A stretch of DNA of 64,000 nt from Gordionus sp. m RMFG-2023 (GCF_954871325.1 NC_088775.1:90340805-90404804); one strand, 5' to 3'; positions 1-10,994 are shown, counted from the first letter of the stretch. Notes: generated from the sequence alone by a model not told the origin. Numbers and translations: made by a program.

Positions 1-310
1 TCAACCCAAACTATGGTCAAACCCGAGGAACAGCTGAGCTTTGCTAGATTAGTTAATCTTTACCTTTTTTGGAAAGGTTAGGAAAGAATATTTTATATTT
101 ATTGATTTTACTTTATAAGTAGAGATCTGCGAATCACGGCCCAAAGACCGATCGCCACGGTTCAACCCAAACTATGGTCAAACCCGAGGAACAGCTGAGC
201 TTCGCTAGATTAGTTAATCTTTACTTTTTTGGAAAGGTTAGGAAAGATTATTTTATATTTATTGATTTTACTTTATAAGTAAAGATCTGCGGATCACGGC
301 CGGTTAGGGT
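1..310. repeat. 161-bp tandem duplication
   Basis: A block beginning TCAACCCAAACTATGG at position 1 recurs at 162, giving nearly two copies of a 161-bp unit. The copies differ at only a few sites, so the duplication is young. Each unit contains AGATCTGCGRATCACGGCC, the end motif of a dispersed GGCC-rich repeat seen elsewhere in the window (for example 49635-49795, itself 161 bp). I infer a tandem pair of that MITE-like repeat plus flank. No coding potential was seen. Confidence 0.75.
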
Positions 311-1344
311 CTATTTTTAAAAAATAATTTCGGGCCGGGTCGGACTTATTTTTAAATATGATATCATTATATTTTGTCAAATAAATTTTTCTGTAATTTA
401 AATAAATTCCGACCGGGCCGTCAAATAATTTTTATTCTGGATCGGCTCGGGCTTTTCTGGACAAATGTCCGGGTTGGGCCGGGCTCGAAAAATTAGCCCC
501 GATTGGAAAGCGCTCATTTTATAGTTTTATTTATTTTCGATACACTTTTTTTTTAAAAATAAAAGTATCCCGATCCCTATAACAACTTTCTGGTGTATAC
601 CCTATAAAATTTAAGCCCCGTTTGCGAGCATGCCTAACTGCGCAAAGTCACTAGTATACCTAATATATGGTATTATCGATAGTATAATATATTAATATAA
701 AACCCGGCCGAAGGCCCTCAAAAATAGGAGATATATGAGGCTTCTCCCCTCCCCACCCCCCCCCCCCCTCAATTTTTTTTATTTGAGCCAGTCCCCTAAG
801 ATTGTAAAGGTTAGTGAGGCCCCTGAGTGACATTTACATGGTAATTTGGTTTGTGGATCTATAATAAATTTAGCCATTGGGGAAAAGGTTACTGATAAAA
901 GAATCTGGCTAACTTGGCTATTGGAAAAAAAGGTTATTTATAAAAGAATTAATATCAATGTATAACTATATATTTTTATGTTAAGGATTTTGCCACAGCC
1001 CAGCCAAAAACTTAACACTCACCAAAAAAAAAATGCTTCTTTTTGAAAAAAAAAAAAACCTTACACGAAAAAGGTGCTATCATCAAATTTTTTTTTTTTT
1101 ACCCATTTAAAATGATACAAGCTTGGAAGAACACTATATATGTTTTGATTACTTTATATTACTAAAAATGGTAGGTGGCATTATACTAAAAGTTAGCACA
1201 GCCCATCTCGGTCCAGACCCCCACAACTTATTGAATAAATTTAGTCTTTTTTCCTTTATAAAAAAAAATATTACGCCCTTCGCAACTGCATGAGCCCATT
1301 TAAGGCCACACCAACCTTTATATTAAAATTTACTCTATAATTTG
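311..1344. other. Gene-free stretch with GGCC-rich repeat remnants
   Basis: Positions 311-510 carry GGCCGGGTCGG-type motifs separated by AT-rich sequence that resemble the repeat inside the TMEM223 intron. From 700 to 1344 the sequence is A/T-rich with homopolymer runs, including a C run near 757-769. No open frame with family resemblance was found on either strand. Confidence 0.5.
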
Positions 1345-2325
1345 TAGGGATGTACCGATACCACTTTTTGAAAACCGAACCGATATTAAATTGATATAGG
1401 CCGTTAACCGATCCGATATTATATCCGATTTTTATATTCCGTAAACATACTAATCGTTTTAATTTTTAATGCATGCATCTAGTGTTTCAAAATAGCTCAA
1501 CGGTTGACTCTGTATTTTATCCAGAGAAGATGGTTGCACAAGACTGAAGATTTTGCTCATAGAGGCACAAATATTTGGACATCTGTTAGAGAAATCTCGA
1601 GGCATAGGACAATATTTTTTTCTGCTCAAATGGAGTTATTTGGCATCATACATTCATCTTACTCATCTCATACACTTTTTTAATAGTGTAACACCCATAA
1701 TTTAACTCTACCATAACATAATTCATTAAAATATATTATAATAATCAGTTATGGTCGCTTTTCTATTATAAAAATATGTATATTCATGAATCTTAAAAAA
1801 AAATACTTTTTAAATTAAATAAATTCACTTATTTATAAAACAATAACAATAATTTGATCTATTTACATTAATAAGTTCAGTAAGCATGATTGAGGTAAGA
1901 ATTGGAGAATAGATTGAATTAGAAAGAACTGGAAAAAAATATATAATCGGAATATATATATATAAACACATAAATAAAATAATTTTGCCATCACCCTTAT
2001 TTACATGTTAATTATGAAATAATGAGACATAAAAAAATTAAAAAGGCAAAAGGGTTAAAACTAAATTATAATTAAGAAAAATATACTTTCTCAAAAAACT
2101 GGAAAGTGTTATAATATTTACAAAATCTCAATTATATAACCTTTCTTTAATAATAATCATTTACATGATAGGTAATATTAAATAAGTATCATGATAATTC
2201 TTATTAAGACGCCATTTTATCGATTCCGATGGATCGGAAATTTTTTTTATAGTATCGACCGATATTTTAAAAAGAGTGAAATGTGGGCCCGACCCGGTCC
2301 GTTATTAAATACCGGTACATGCCTA
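1345..2325. mobile_element. hAT-type non-autonomous element with a nested MITE
   Basis: The left end reads TAGGGATGTACCGATA and the right end is its near-complement, TACCGGTACATGCCTA, giving terminal inverted repeats of about 16 bp of a type common in hAT MITEs. Flanks share ATAAT (ATAATTTG on the left, ATAATATT on the right), compatible with a decayed 8-bp target duplication. Inside, around 1485-1690, lies a degenerate copy of the window's GTGTTGTTAAA MITE family (TTTTGCTCATAG and AATCTCGAGGC motifs), so a second element inserted into this one. No transposase remains. Confidence 0.6.
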
Positions 2326-2451
2326 ATAATATTGCATTTCTCTCTCTCTCGTTGTTAAGCTCAAATTCGCTACAATTGTATTTTTAACGTAATAAAGCAG
2401 GAACCGCAAACCGATATTGAACATTATATACAAAACTCTAGACTGTCGTAA

Positions 2452-2454
<3 letters not shown>

Positions 2455-2482
<28 letters not shown>
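2455..2482. repeat. (GAAA)n microsatellite
   Basis: About seven GAAA units. A short TC run precedes it at 2340-2350. No gene is visible between 2326 and 2600. Confidence 0.9.
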
Positions 2483-2601
2483 AAGTGTTAAAAATTATTT
2501 TCAAGTCATCATTTTATTTTTTTATTTTTTAAAAAAATGCAATAATTTATCGGTACAAATTAATATATTAAAGAAATTTAGTTTTTTTTCCCTCCTTAAA
2601 A

Positions 2602-2850
2602 TCACGTCAGATCTAAACTGGCCTTATATAATATGAGGTCTTTAGTATTATATAGTTCCATATTATCGACGCATTTGTCGTCGAGGGGTATTTCGGCAAC
2701 GGCGCTGGAATTCCTCTCCGAAGCTTGACTCTCCTTTTTTCTCCGCGCCGCCTTTTCGTTCTTTTCCGTAGGCGGAAACGTGGCCGTGACGCTTTTAATG
2801 ATATCGTCGTTGGGCAAAAGAAATTTCATGGCGTGAATCACATTTTTGGT
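2602..2850 (-). CDS. Probable terminal exon of an unrecognised protein gene
   Basis: An 82-codon open stretch on the minus strand ends in TGA at 2602. It opens at a good acceptor (pyrimidine-rich, ending GCGAAG) just before 2850, giving a frame that starts TKNVIHAMKFLLPNDDIIK. An internal Met could also serve as a start. Third codon positions are rich in G/C compared with the surrounding DNA and resemble Sly1 exons 7-17, which argues for real coding sequence. The centre is a charged, Lys/Arg/Glu-rich, probably disordered segment (EKNEKAARRKKESQASER). The end is acidic to neutral and no domain is recognised. Upstream exons should lie at higher coordinates, but none was identified among the repeats at 2.9-5.6 kb. 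I do not assign a function. Confidence 0.5.
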   Translation of the reverse strand, partial: TKNVIHAMKFLLPNDDIIKSVTATFPPTEKNEKAARRKKESQASERNSSAVAEIPLDDKCVDNMELYNTKDLILYKASLDLT

Positions 2851-3078
2851 CTTCGCGAAAAGAAAATTTATTTATATATATATATTTAGAAATTATTAGG
2901 GGTATCAAATATCGTGTAAATCACAATAGAATAGAATAGATAGCTTATTTGTATATTTCTTTACAAATGAATACATAATCTTATTATTATACAAAACATG
3001 TTGGAGTTGGTAATCAATGAGAATAAAATTTAAACGTGTTCAAGTTTATTTAGGGAAGGAATTAGGGCTGCGCCGATA

Positions 3079-3514
3079 TTATAGTGCGCACAAATTGAAC
3101 GTTTCAAAGGCTGCGTTGCAAGCGGAAATAAATGCATTTCAAATGGCCTCATGCGAATTTGGTAAAATTGCCGTTTGGCATTGGCAACCATTTTTAAAAA
3201 AAAACGGAAATAGGTTAGCGTTTTCATAACTTATTTTAATTCTTCGCTTTGTAATATTTTATAAAAATGTAATGTAAATAACTTACTTGTATAGTATCCT
3301 AAAAAGAATATTTCGAAATTAAAGAAATAAGAAGGCAGACGATAATATAATTTTCGAAGACAAATCCTTATTTTTTAGAACCCTTATTTAAAATTTTGAA
3401 TCGACTGATATTAATAAAAAAAGGACAACCTCGATTTAAACAAGGGAAGCGTTACGTTTTTTATTTATTTAAGAAACACGGCAAAACGTAAACGCTCAAT
3501 TTGTATGCACTATA
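3079..3514. mobile_element. MITE with GTGCGCACAAATTG inverted ends, copy 1
   Basis: The left end TATAGTGCGCACAAATTGAA and the right end CTCAATTTGTATGCACTATA are inverted repeats. A second copy with the same ends and interior (motifs AAATGCATTT and ATGGTTGC) lies at 16857-17197, where an empty site can be read. Short open frames on both strands (3017-3229) are by-products of the repeat and are not called as genes. Confidence 0.65.
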
Positions 3515-3761
3515 AAAATGATATGGTTATAAATGTGCCAATTTCGAAATTGCCACATGAGTAAGGGCAGTAAATTTTTAATGTACAACAGCTTAGAATG
3601 TTAAATAGGCTTTAAAAATAATAATTTATCCAAGCAAAAAAAATATGTTAAGAAGAGACAGCATCGGGTAAATGAAGTAAGCATATAAAATAGCTGTCAA
3701 TCTATTGCCAATTCTAAGATGTACACATTTCAAAAAAGAAAGGTCATTCTAATATCGGCAC

Positions 3762-3926
3762 TGGTGTTGTTTAAAAAGCCCGATTAAGATTTTAGCCAAA
3801 ATCAAATAGATGCTCCAAGCATTTCTGTCAGCTATGAGCAAAATCTTCAGGCCTACATAATGTTATTTTGTGTTATAATCTTAATCGGGCCGTTATGGAC
3901 CTGAATCAGGCTTTTTAACACTAATC
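3762..3926. mobile_element. GTGTTGTTAAA-type MITE, diverged copy
   Basis: It begins GGTGTTGTTTAAAAAGCCCG and ends CGGGCC...CTTTTTAACACTA, an imperfect inverted pair. It shares the GAGCAAAATCTTCAGGCC interior with the copies at 35.9, 47.8 and 53.1 kb. The interior is partly self-complementary. It is non-coding. Confidence 0.55.
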
Positions 3927-4137
3927 CGCGCAGCCCTAGAAGGAATTCTTAAATGAAACATGTTTTAAGAGCACCACGGAGAATGTTGCTTTATTTATTA
4001 AACGTTAACATCAAATCACGTGCATTATGAATCTGCAAAGACCGAGATTTTAACCCAACTATTTCTCCCGCCAATCAATAGTCGCCCCCAGACTACTTCC
4101 CTTTGGGTGGGCCTTCAGCCCGGGTTTCCTTAGTCCA

Positions 4138-5580
4138 TATATAGTTAATAAAATATGTTTACAAGATAGGAGATTAATTTAAAAGTAAAAAATTGGTTAA
4201 GAGATTGTATCAAAAAAATAAGTCTGGAACAAATAGGAAATATATTTTTTATTAGTTTATATAAAATATAATAAATTCAAAATATAAATATACATTAATG
4301 CAGAAAACGTGGTAATGATTTATAATGTTAAATTTAATTTTCTTTTGAGAATTTGATAGTTCACTTTCCCGTTGAATATTTATAAGAGAGCTAAACCATT
4401 TAATCTATTTTGCGAGGTAGTATTTTAGCGAATGTTGAGAAAGTTCTTTCGTTAGTATATGTCGTAATAGGGAGGCATGTTTAATTTTGAAAGAATTTTG
4501 TAATGTTCGGAAAGTCCATTAGTGCATGTTTACAATTATATTGAGTGCATTTAGTGCATTATCAGGCTTAATGTCCATTCTTTTTAATGTCGCAAACCAA
4601 TATTTAAATTTAGTAATTACTTCCAAGTCGATCACTACAATATATTACAAATAAAACGTATATAAATAGTGAATTTTATCTAGTATTTCATCCGAGATGC
4701 TCACTGATGGATTTGAGGTTAATAAAAATTTTAAATCAATTAAGCAACAGTTTATGGTTCAATAAGCGTTCTCCAATTTGTGTCAAAAATGAATCCATAA
4801 GTGGTAAAACAGTCGTAATTTAGTAATACACCTCAACTGATTGTGTGGAAATATTATTCCTATGTACTTGACTCTTCACAATTCTTGCATGTTTATTGCG
4901 ATATTACTGCTTTTTTTAAACCATGTTAAAAATCTTTCCAAATTCATAATCAGCATTTTTTCTTATTTGTACAATAGCATCACATGCATTCTCTGCTAAG
5001 ATTAATGCTTGAACCACATCTTGATTCCCATTTTCAAGGTTCTACATAAAATATTGTGTGACAGAAGAGTGTTAAACAAGATCTTGAATTGCTTTCAATA
5101 TTCCATTAAGTTCTGCTACAACTGACATATCTGTTCATTTTAGTATTATAGACTTTCCGAACATTACAAAATTCTTTCAAATTTAAGCATGCCTCCCAAT
5201 TATGACATGTACTAATGAAAGAACTTTCTCAAATTTATGAAGGCTAAAAACATATTTGCGAAATACAACCTAGCAAAATAGATTAAATGATTTAGCGCTC
5301 TTAAATATTCATCGAAAATAACTAATTCTGAAATAATTAATGAATTATCAAATTCTAAAAAAATTAGATCTAGCATGAAAAATTATTACCAAGTTATATA
5401 TATATATATATGTGGAATTTACTATATTTTATATAAACATAAATAAAATATATTTCCCATTTGTTCAGGCCTTATTTTTTGATATAATCTCTAAATTAAT
5501 TTCAAACATTTAAAAAAAAAATTTTTTTTATAAAAAATAAACTCCTATCTTGTAAATATATTTTATAACTATATATAGAA
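4138..5580. mobile_element. Inverted duplication of hAT-like sequence
   Basis: About 390-430 bp at 4138-4530 reappear in inverted orientation at 5148-5580 (shared motifs TACAAGATAGGAG, GAATTTGATAGTTC and AAAGTTCTTTC, complemented in the second arm), separated by about 620 bp. Read on the minus strand, the first arm and spacer give short fragments resembling the C-terminal region of ZMYM/DUF4371-type hAT transposases (a LINIQRE-like end and a preceding FATLKRMDIKPDNAL segment), with stops and frame changes. I infer a decayed hAT copy that was duplicated head to head. The long arms are unlike normal short hAT ends. The family assignment is tentative. Confidence 0.4.
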
Positions 5581-6185
5581 TAAAACCTAAAAGTGCACCA
5601 AAGGCTTACCATAAGTGGTTTACCACTCAGAAATTTATTAATCCTCCTCACTCCCCCTTTAGAAAAATCATGGACATGCCTAAGCTATCATAATATATTG
5701 AATTCACTTGCCTTCCCTATTTAAAAATATTTTCCACCCACACATATCTGCCCTTGATTTAAATTTCTTAGCCAATTCAAGTCCACCCTTAGTATAAGTA
5801 AATAGGGTGATAGATAGACCTTTAACATGCATCTACAAATAATGACATTTATATATAAATGTGAAATAAAATAAAAAAAAACTATCTAAGAATATATATT
5901 AGTCATATCAAAACTTATAAATATCATTTTCATTTTTTGAATTTAATAAATAGTAAATAAGATTCAGAAATAAAGAGCACTTTATAACTTACAAATAATT
6001 TCAACAAAATATAACTGGACTTCTATAAAAAATATATTAATGTAACTGATATCATAAAAATATTTATGCTATTATTTTCATGTAAAATTATAAATAACTT
6101 AAAATTAATTAGCTAAAGTAAAAATTGTCAATACTATTTATTCATTTAATATGGAAAATAATTATAAACTTATGAATAAATTTTC
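5581..6185. other. AT-rich intergenic stretch
   Basis: It lies downstream of MED7 and is strongly A/T-rich. A somewhat GC-richer patch at 5640-5830 has no recognisable frame. Nothing else is supported. Confidence 0.5.
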
Positions 6186-6668
6186 TTATACTTTTTCTAA
6201 ATTTTCTTTAAGATCATTGATAATGAGTTTTCTTTCAGACAACTGTTTTTCCATCAATCCATTCAAAAAATATTTAGCTTGAAGAGGACGATATTCATTT
6301 ATTAAATGACTAATGTGTATATACAGAAGATTTATATCCTCCAGCTTCTCTATTCTTTCAACAGAATCAGGATTGTTAACTAATATATCAATCAAATCAA
6401 AATAATTGGTTATTATTGATTTTAAAATTTTTTCCAATTCAAATTTGCGATTATATTTTATAGGATATAAACGTTTAATTCCGTGATATTCTAGGGACAT
6501 CATTGGAATTTCATTGACATCATAGATATTTCCAAAAGAAACGTACTTATCCGTAGGTGGTAAAGGAGGTTCAAGTTTGAGTGATTTATCATTACTACGA
6601 AGATTTTCAGTGGTGTATTTATTAATGTATATGTAAGGTGGTAAAGGGAAAGAACTTATTGCATCCAT
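6186..6668 (-). CDS. MED7: Mediator complex subunit 7
   Basis: This is a single-exon, 160-residue protein of the Mediator middle module, the RNA polymerase II coactivator in the nucleus, where MED7 pairs with MED21 and MED31. Family features appear in order. There is a proline-rich start FPLPPYIYINKYTTEN (about residues 7-22), then LEPPLPP and KYVSFGN (33-47). The GIKRLYP block is at about 64-70. The helical core has LIDILVNNPDS and KLEDINLLYIHISHLINEYR, the last being the most conserved stretch of MED7. The protein ends soon after the core at DLKENLEKV and lacks the longer polar tail of the human protein (233 residues). Codons are strongly A/T-ending. The gene is divergent from TRIAP1, with 550 bp between start codons. 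Identification is secure from the motif order. Confidence 0.93.
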   Translation of the reverse strand: MDAISSFPLPPYIYINKYTTENLRSNDKSLKLEPPLPPTDKYVSFGNIYDVNEIPMMSLEYHGIKRLYPIKYNRKFELEKILKSIITNYFDLIDILVNNPDSVERIEKLEDINLLYIHISHLINEYRPLQAKYFLNGLMEKQLSERKLIINDLKENLEKV

Positions 6669-7218
6669 TCGATTGACAAAAAAATTGTAAGTACTAAATC
6701 CCGAAAAGCATATGTTCCTTTAATTTTTTTTAAAAAATTTGTCAAAATAGAATTTTATATATAAGGTGAAAAAAATGATATTTCAATTAATATAGCTTTG
6801 TAGGATAACTCTTGTCAATAATTTTTAATTAATACCTTTAGATTTGTCAATCTTTACAAGAATTTTATCTCAAATATAATAATCAAAACATTAAAAAAAT
6901 GCATTAAGTGTAAAAAGATATTTAAGGAAAATGATATCTAATAAAATATTTATAATCATATGACTTAAACAAATTTTCCTTTGTTATTTATACAAATTTG
7001 ATAGAATTAAAATAATTTGCCACAAAAGATAATTATGTATATTATTCGCAATGAACCATAATGTCTTCTATAAAATTATTTATAAAAATAATAAAACGAT
7101 GGAAATGGATATACACAGTTTTCTTTGGTAAAACTCATAATGAAGAAATGAATAAAACGAATAAATTAAACCTTTTAATGTTCGTTTTCATGATTTTGAC
7201 TTTATTTTTTTTTAAATA
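6669..7218. promoter_or_regulatory. Shared upstream region of MED7 and TRIAP1
   Basis: This 550-bp AT-rich interval separates two divergent start codons, so it must hold both promoters unless one lies inside a 5' leader. No repeat, TATA motif of clear position or conserved element could be singled out in such AT-rich DNA. The bidirectional role is inferred from layout only. Confidence 0.4.
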
Positions 7219-7480
7219 ATGCACAGTATTAGTAAAAAATGTGACGAATTGAAAAAACAATATGATCAATGCTTTAATACATGGTTCTCTGAAAAATTCT
7301 TAAAAGGTCAAACCGAAGATACCTGTGCTTCAATTTTTAAAGAATATAAAGTAATTAGACATAATTATTATGAGGTATATATATATTTATATTTAGAAAT
7401 GTTTAGATGAAGAAATAATAAAGAAGGGAATTGACCTTAAAGAACTCAATATACTAACAACTACTAATGAAGATGAATAA
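7219..7480 (+). CDS. TRIAP1: TRIAP1/Mdm35-type mitochondrial intermembrane-space protein, two exons
   Basis: The gene encodes the small twin-CX9C chaperone that partners PRELI-family proteins to carry phosphatidic acid between mitochondrial membranes. Exon 1 is 7219-7350 and exon 2 is 7397-7480. The 46-nt intron 7351-7396 has GT-AG ends (GTAATT, TTTAG). The spliced product is 71 residues: CX9C pair one is C8/C18 ([11 protein letters not shown]), followed by the family signature [12 protein letters not shown]. Pair two is C36/C46, whose second cysteine is supplied by exon 2. Reading through the intron would lose this cysteine and give a 63-residue product with one unpaired motif, so the splice model is strongly favoured. 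It ends TTTNEDE. AATAAA overlaps the stop codon. TMEM223 starts 54 nt downstream on the same strand. Confidence 0.93.
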
Positions 7481-7534
7481 ATAATAAAAAAACAAATATT
7501 TTTAATTAACCTCAAATTAATTATAATATACAAA

Positions 7535-8754
7535 ATGGTATTAACAAAATTATTGCTCCTCAAACCTTTTGTCTTGTTTAGAAGAAGAGCATTTTATTCT
7601 ACTACAGAATTGTTTAATAACAAAGCAAATAATGTATTATTGTATTCATTGAAACATCCTTACCTCAAAAAGATGTATAGAACAGTAGTGTTCTCACAAC
7701 TAGGGATAATTACTATTTTATTATATTGTAAATATAAAGATCCGTTGAAAGACATTGATTTTGATACTCTTTACAATGATGATGTCAAAACAGAAGAAAT
7801 CCTACCACAGCCAACATCAATCTTAAATAAATTCAATATTTTATCCAAAATAGGCAAAAAATTTCATTTTTCTGGTGATCATGTATATTGGAATAGATTT
7901 GACTACTTTTTGTTTTCATTTGGTAATATTAAATATTATATTAAATTCAATATATTTTAGGAATCTACAAATTTCAGGCTGGGTTGGATTTAAATTTTTA
8001 AATATGATGTCATTACATTTTGTCAAATATATTGATATATTTTTAAATTTTTGCTAGAAACAAACACTGATATTTTTTATCTATAGTATATTTTTTTTTA
8101 CTATTATAAAAAACATTACTCAGATGAGGTTGAGTAGACAATTATAATTTTTATTTGGGCTTTTTAGTACAAATAAATATTTATTTTGTTACAGTTTGGG
8201 CCAGGCAGGATATTGAGCTGGGCTTGGAATATTAGGCCTGATGCATATTTATTAATATTTTAATTAATTATCTTCAATAATTTTTTCTAATCTAACAAAA
8301 TTATAGGGATCATTATACAAATATTTTTATTTAAAAAAATAATAAAGCTGTCGTAACTACGAGTGCAGCTTTTCTTACAAGCAGAAAAATGGTCTTAAAC
8401 ATGTGGTCAGATCCAAATAAAAAACAATTTATCATAGAAACATTAGGATTATTCAAGCAAAATCAAATTACACATCATCCTTCCAAAAATTTTATATATC
8501 ATAATAACTTGAGTCAAGTCAAATTCAAAAGCAATTACCTAGTTAACTCGAATCGATTTCAAATTGTGGAAGACCTCAAGGCCCATAATTATACCATGAA
8601 ATTGGTGTTCAATGATACAGATCCATCATCATCAGAAAATGATTCAAGAAGACACTTTTGGAGCAGCAAAAAGCGCAATTACGTTTTATCCAAGAGGGGA
8701 AATGTTTACAATGCCAAATATTGGGATTACTTGTTTGGTGTCAGATGCATTTAG
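7535..8754 (+). CDS. TMEM223: TMEM223-like mitochondrial inner-membrane protein, two exons
   Basis: Exon 1 is 7535-7922 and exon 2 is 8348-8754, joined in phase 1 across a 425-nt GT-AG intron, for 264 residues. The N-terminus (MVLTKLLLLKPFVLFRRRAF) is a typical arginine-rich mitochondrial presequence. NNVLLYSLKHPYLKKMYRT then precedes a first membrane helix at about 50-65, matching the family's RDVLLF region. A second helix (about 120-142, FDYFLFSF then AVVTTSAAFL) is created only by the splice. The C-terminus NYVLSKRGNVYNAKYWDYLF matches the conserved TMEM223 end (FYFLLDKTGHFPN...LFDNTVGAY in the human protein). TMEM223 is implicated in cytochrome c oxidase (COX1) biogenesis. The protein is longer than the human one (202 residues) because of polar linkers. 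Neither half alone is convincing; the joined model is. Confidence 0.85.
7975..8245. repeat. GGCC-type dispersed repeat inside the TMEM223 intron
   Basis: The segment TTTTTAAATATGATGTCATT...TTTTGTCAAATA closely matches positions 350-400. It is followed by GGGCCAGGCAGG and GGCTTGGAATATTAGGCCTG near 8205-8240. It accounts for most of the excess length of this intron over the 41-49-nt introns of neighbouring genes. Confidence 0.55.
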
Positions 8755-9107
8755 ACACAAAATAAATGTATAAAACCTTATAAAGAATTATTGTGTATGA
8801 CCTAAAATTTAAATATTTTTTTTTTAATATCTGTGAAGAATTTTATATTTGTATATATATATACTGAAGCTTAATGTTATTAAAGAAAAATCATGATGTA
8901 GACAATTAGATTACTTTTAATCTTTGTTCAATGATTTTTTTTTAAATATTTCACATGACCTTGTTATTTACCTAGTATCATACTTTTTAATATTCTTCAC
9001 TATCGTATCCTTTGCCATTAATGCAGCTTGATTCGTATAAAGAAGAAACTAAGGTAATTTCAATTCGTTATAGTAGGTTTGACCATGTCAAAAAAATTAG
9101 GAAAAGG
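8755..9107. other. 3' flank of TMEM223, no gene seen
   Basis: AT-rich sequence with a short TA run near 8855. No frame or repeat of note was seen before the MITE that follows. Confidence 0.5.
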
Positions 9108-9302
9108 ACAGTCAGTGGTTAAACCTCCATTTTGAGTCTATTTTTAATAACGGCTAACTCAATATTTTATCTTGAAAAATAATTAAGCAAGCCTGATGAT
9201 TTTGCTCACAGCTGGAACTAGATTTGGATATCTATTGGCGAAATCTCAAGGCTTAGGCAAAATGTTTCTGGACCAAAAATATTGAGTTAGCAGCTGTCTA
9301 AC
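9108..9302. mobile_element. GTGTTGTTAAA-type MITE, degenerate-ended copy
   Basis: The interior GATGATTTTGCTCACAGCTG, TGGATATCTATTGGCGAAAT and CTCAAGGCTTAGGCAAAATG matches the better-preserved copies at 35892, 47758 and 53129. The outer ends have decayed, with AGTCAGTGGTTAAA still visible on the left. Confidence 0.6.
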
Positions 9303-9983
9303 TAGACAAGTCAGTGGCATTACTCTGATACCTGATCAAAGTGGATCATTTTTATAATTATGGAATATGTAAATACAAAATGTGACACAGGTCGATTAAG
9401 TGGTTCTGTGGTTAATCTTAGGATCTACAAATAGTTATAGGATAATTTAATAGTCCTTCCATGGTTAATCTTTGGACTTACAAAGACAATACTCATACAA
9501 GGTGATACAATAGTAAGAAAAATTCTCCCGAATAAAAAAGATCATATTTTTTTTACACCCTTTAGTAAATTATATATGATTTTTTTTTTAAAACTAATAG
9601 TGTATAGGTTAAATTAGTGGGGTACAAAAATCGTTATATTATATACAATATGGTAATATTTTTAAAGCTCGTTAACAGTAAAACATGTTCAATATTAAAC
9701 TAATATCGATTATTTTGTTAATAATCTTTTTTTTGTTAAAGTAACTATTACAAAAACTATCAGTTTTTCAATAAATTTGCTTTGCTGCAGCCGATATAGC
9801 TGATAAAAAAATGATAATTTAGTGGAAGCGTGCTGTGACTATCCTCAAAATTTTAATTATGAAAGTAAGTTGCTCCTACCCCGTATCTTTTGACCCCGGT
9901 AGATTGCAATATATTATTTTAGCTAAGAAAATTATTATATCTTGTACTACAGTTATTATTGTCGAACGAGATATATTATTATC
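9303..9983. other. Intergenic, no gene seen
   Basis: AT-rich sequence. An open stretch beginning at 9835 runs into the next repeat and has no family resemblance, so it is not called. Confidence 0.45.
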
Positions 9984-10221
9984 GGTGACCTCTACAGGCA
10001 CCATTTATGCAGCCCGGTTTATAGTTTGTTTTTTAAAAAAAAATCTGTTTTGACTGGCCCGGGTTATATGATTTTAGCCCCGGTCATAATTTTTTTTTAA
10101 AAATTTATTACATTTGTTTTTAATTTTATAGTTAATAAAGGCGATTTAGAATATATCTGACTTGGCCTAAATATTTTTTTTTAAAGTGTACCCGTGGCTT
10201 AGGGCTGGGCCTGCACGTCAC
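9984..10221. mobile_element. GGCC-rich MITE-like repeat
   Basis: The left end GTGACCTCTACAGGCACC and right end GGGCCTGCACGTCAC are imperfect inverted repeats around a core of CAGCCCGG and GGCCCGGG motifs in T-rich DNA. It belongs to the same family as 49635-49795. Confidence 0.5.
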
Positions 10222-10994
10222 ATGATTATTATATATATAAAAAATTTATAATATTTAATCGAAACCTAAAAATTTTTTTTTGAACTTGTTCAATATTTGG
10301 GCTTGACACTTCTTGGATGTTCGGTAAATATAAACACAAGTTGTTGTTATTTTCTAAAGATTTTACCATGGGAGATCATTATTATTCTGAATTTTTTTTA
10401 TATTCCTTATTCTGGGTTCATTTTGCTTTTGTAACAAAAAAAAGAGAAAATTATAACTTTGGAGGCTAATATTATCTTAGTAATCAATAATTTTTTAAAT
10501 ATTACCATAATCCTGATCCATTTCAGTAAAACACAAAAAAAAAATATTCTTTTTAATCCAAGAGGTGGCCCTACATCTGGATTTCTTCTCTATAATCCCC
10601 TCTTCACCATCTAGCCTTCCGGCCTTGTTCCCTGATCCGATCTTGACGATCAATTGTAGCGACCTGATTGCCTCTAACTGGAGAAACTAATTCTGTACTT
10701 TTTGAGCACAGTATTTATCTTAGGGTTAGAGAGCAAAAAATTAATTTATTTTTACTTAAATTGATTTTGATATAAAAAAGTAAAAAAAATTTTAAAAACA
10801 AATTCTAATACAACTATTAATTTTTTACCTAAAATTGCGTTAATTTTCCCCTTAGTAGTGTTGATCAATTAAATTTATAAATGGAGCCAAAATTAGATTT
10901 AAATTATCTTAAAAATAAGCCCGTTCTGTTAACCCTTCCTTCTAAAAAAATAAGTATTTCTAATTAAGTAAAGTATCTCTGAACCGTGTTCAGG
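10222..10994. other. Gene-free spacer
   Basis: AT-rich with a short mixed-composition patch at 10560-10690 (C/T-rich) that holds no recognised product. Confidence 0.45.

Noticed and set aside
3017-3229. Two overlapping frames on opposite strands, 70 and 65 codons
   Set aside because: They lie across a MITE with inverted ends. The same repeat at 16.9 kb does not keep the frames.
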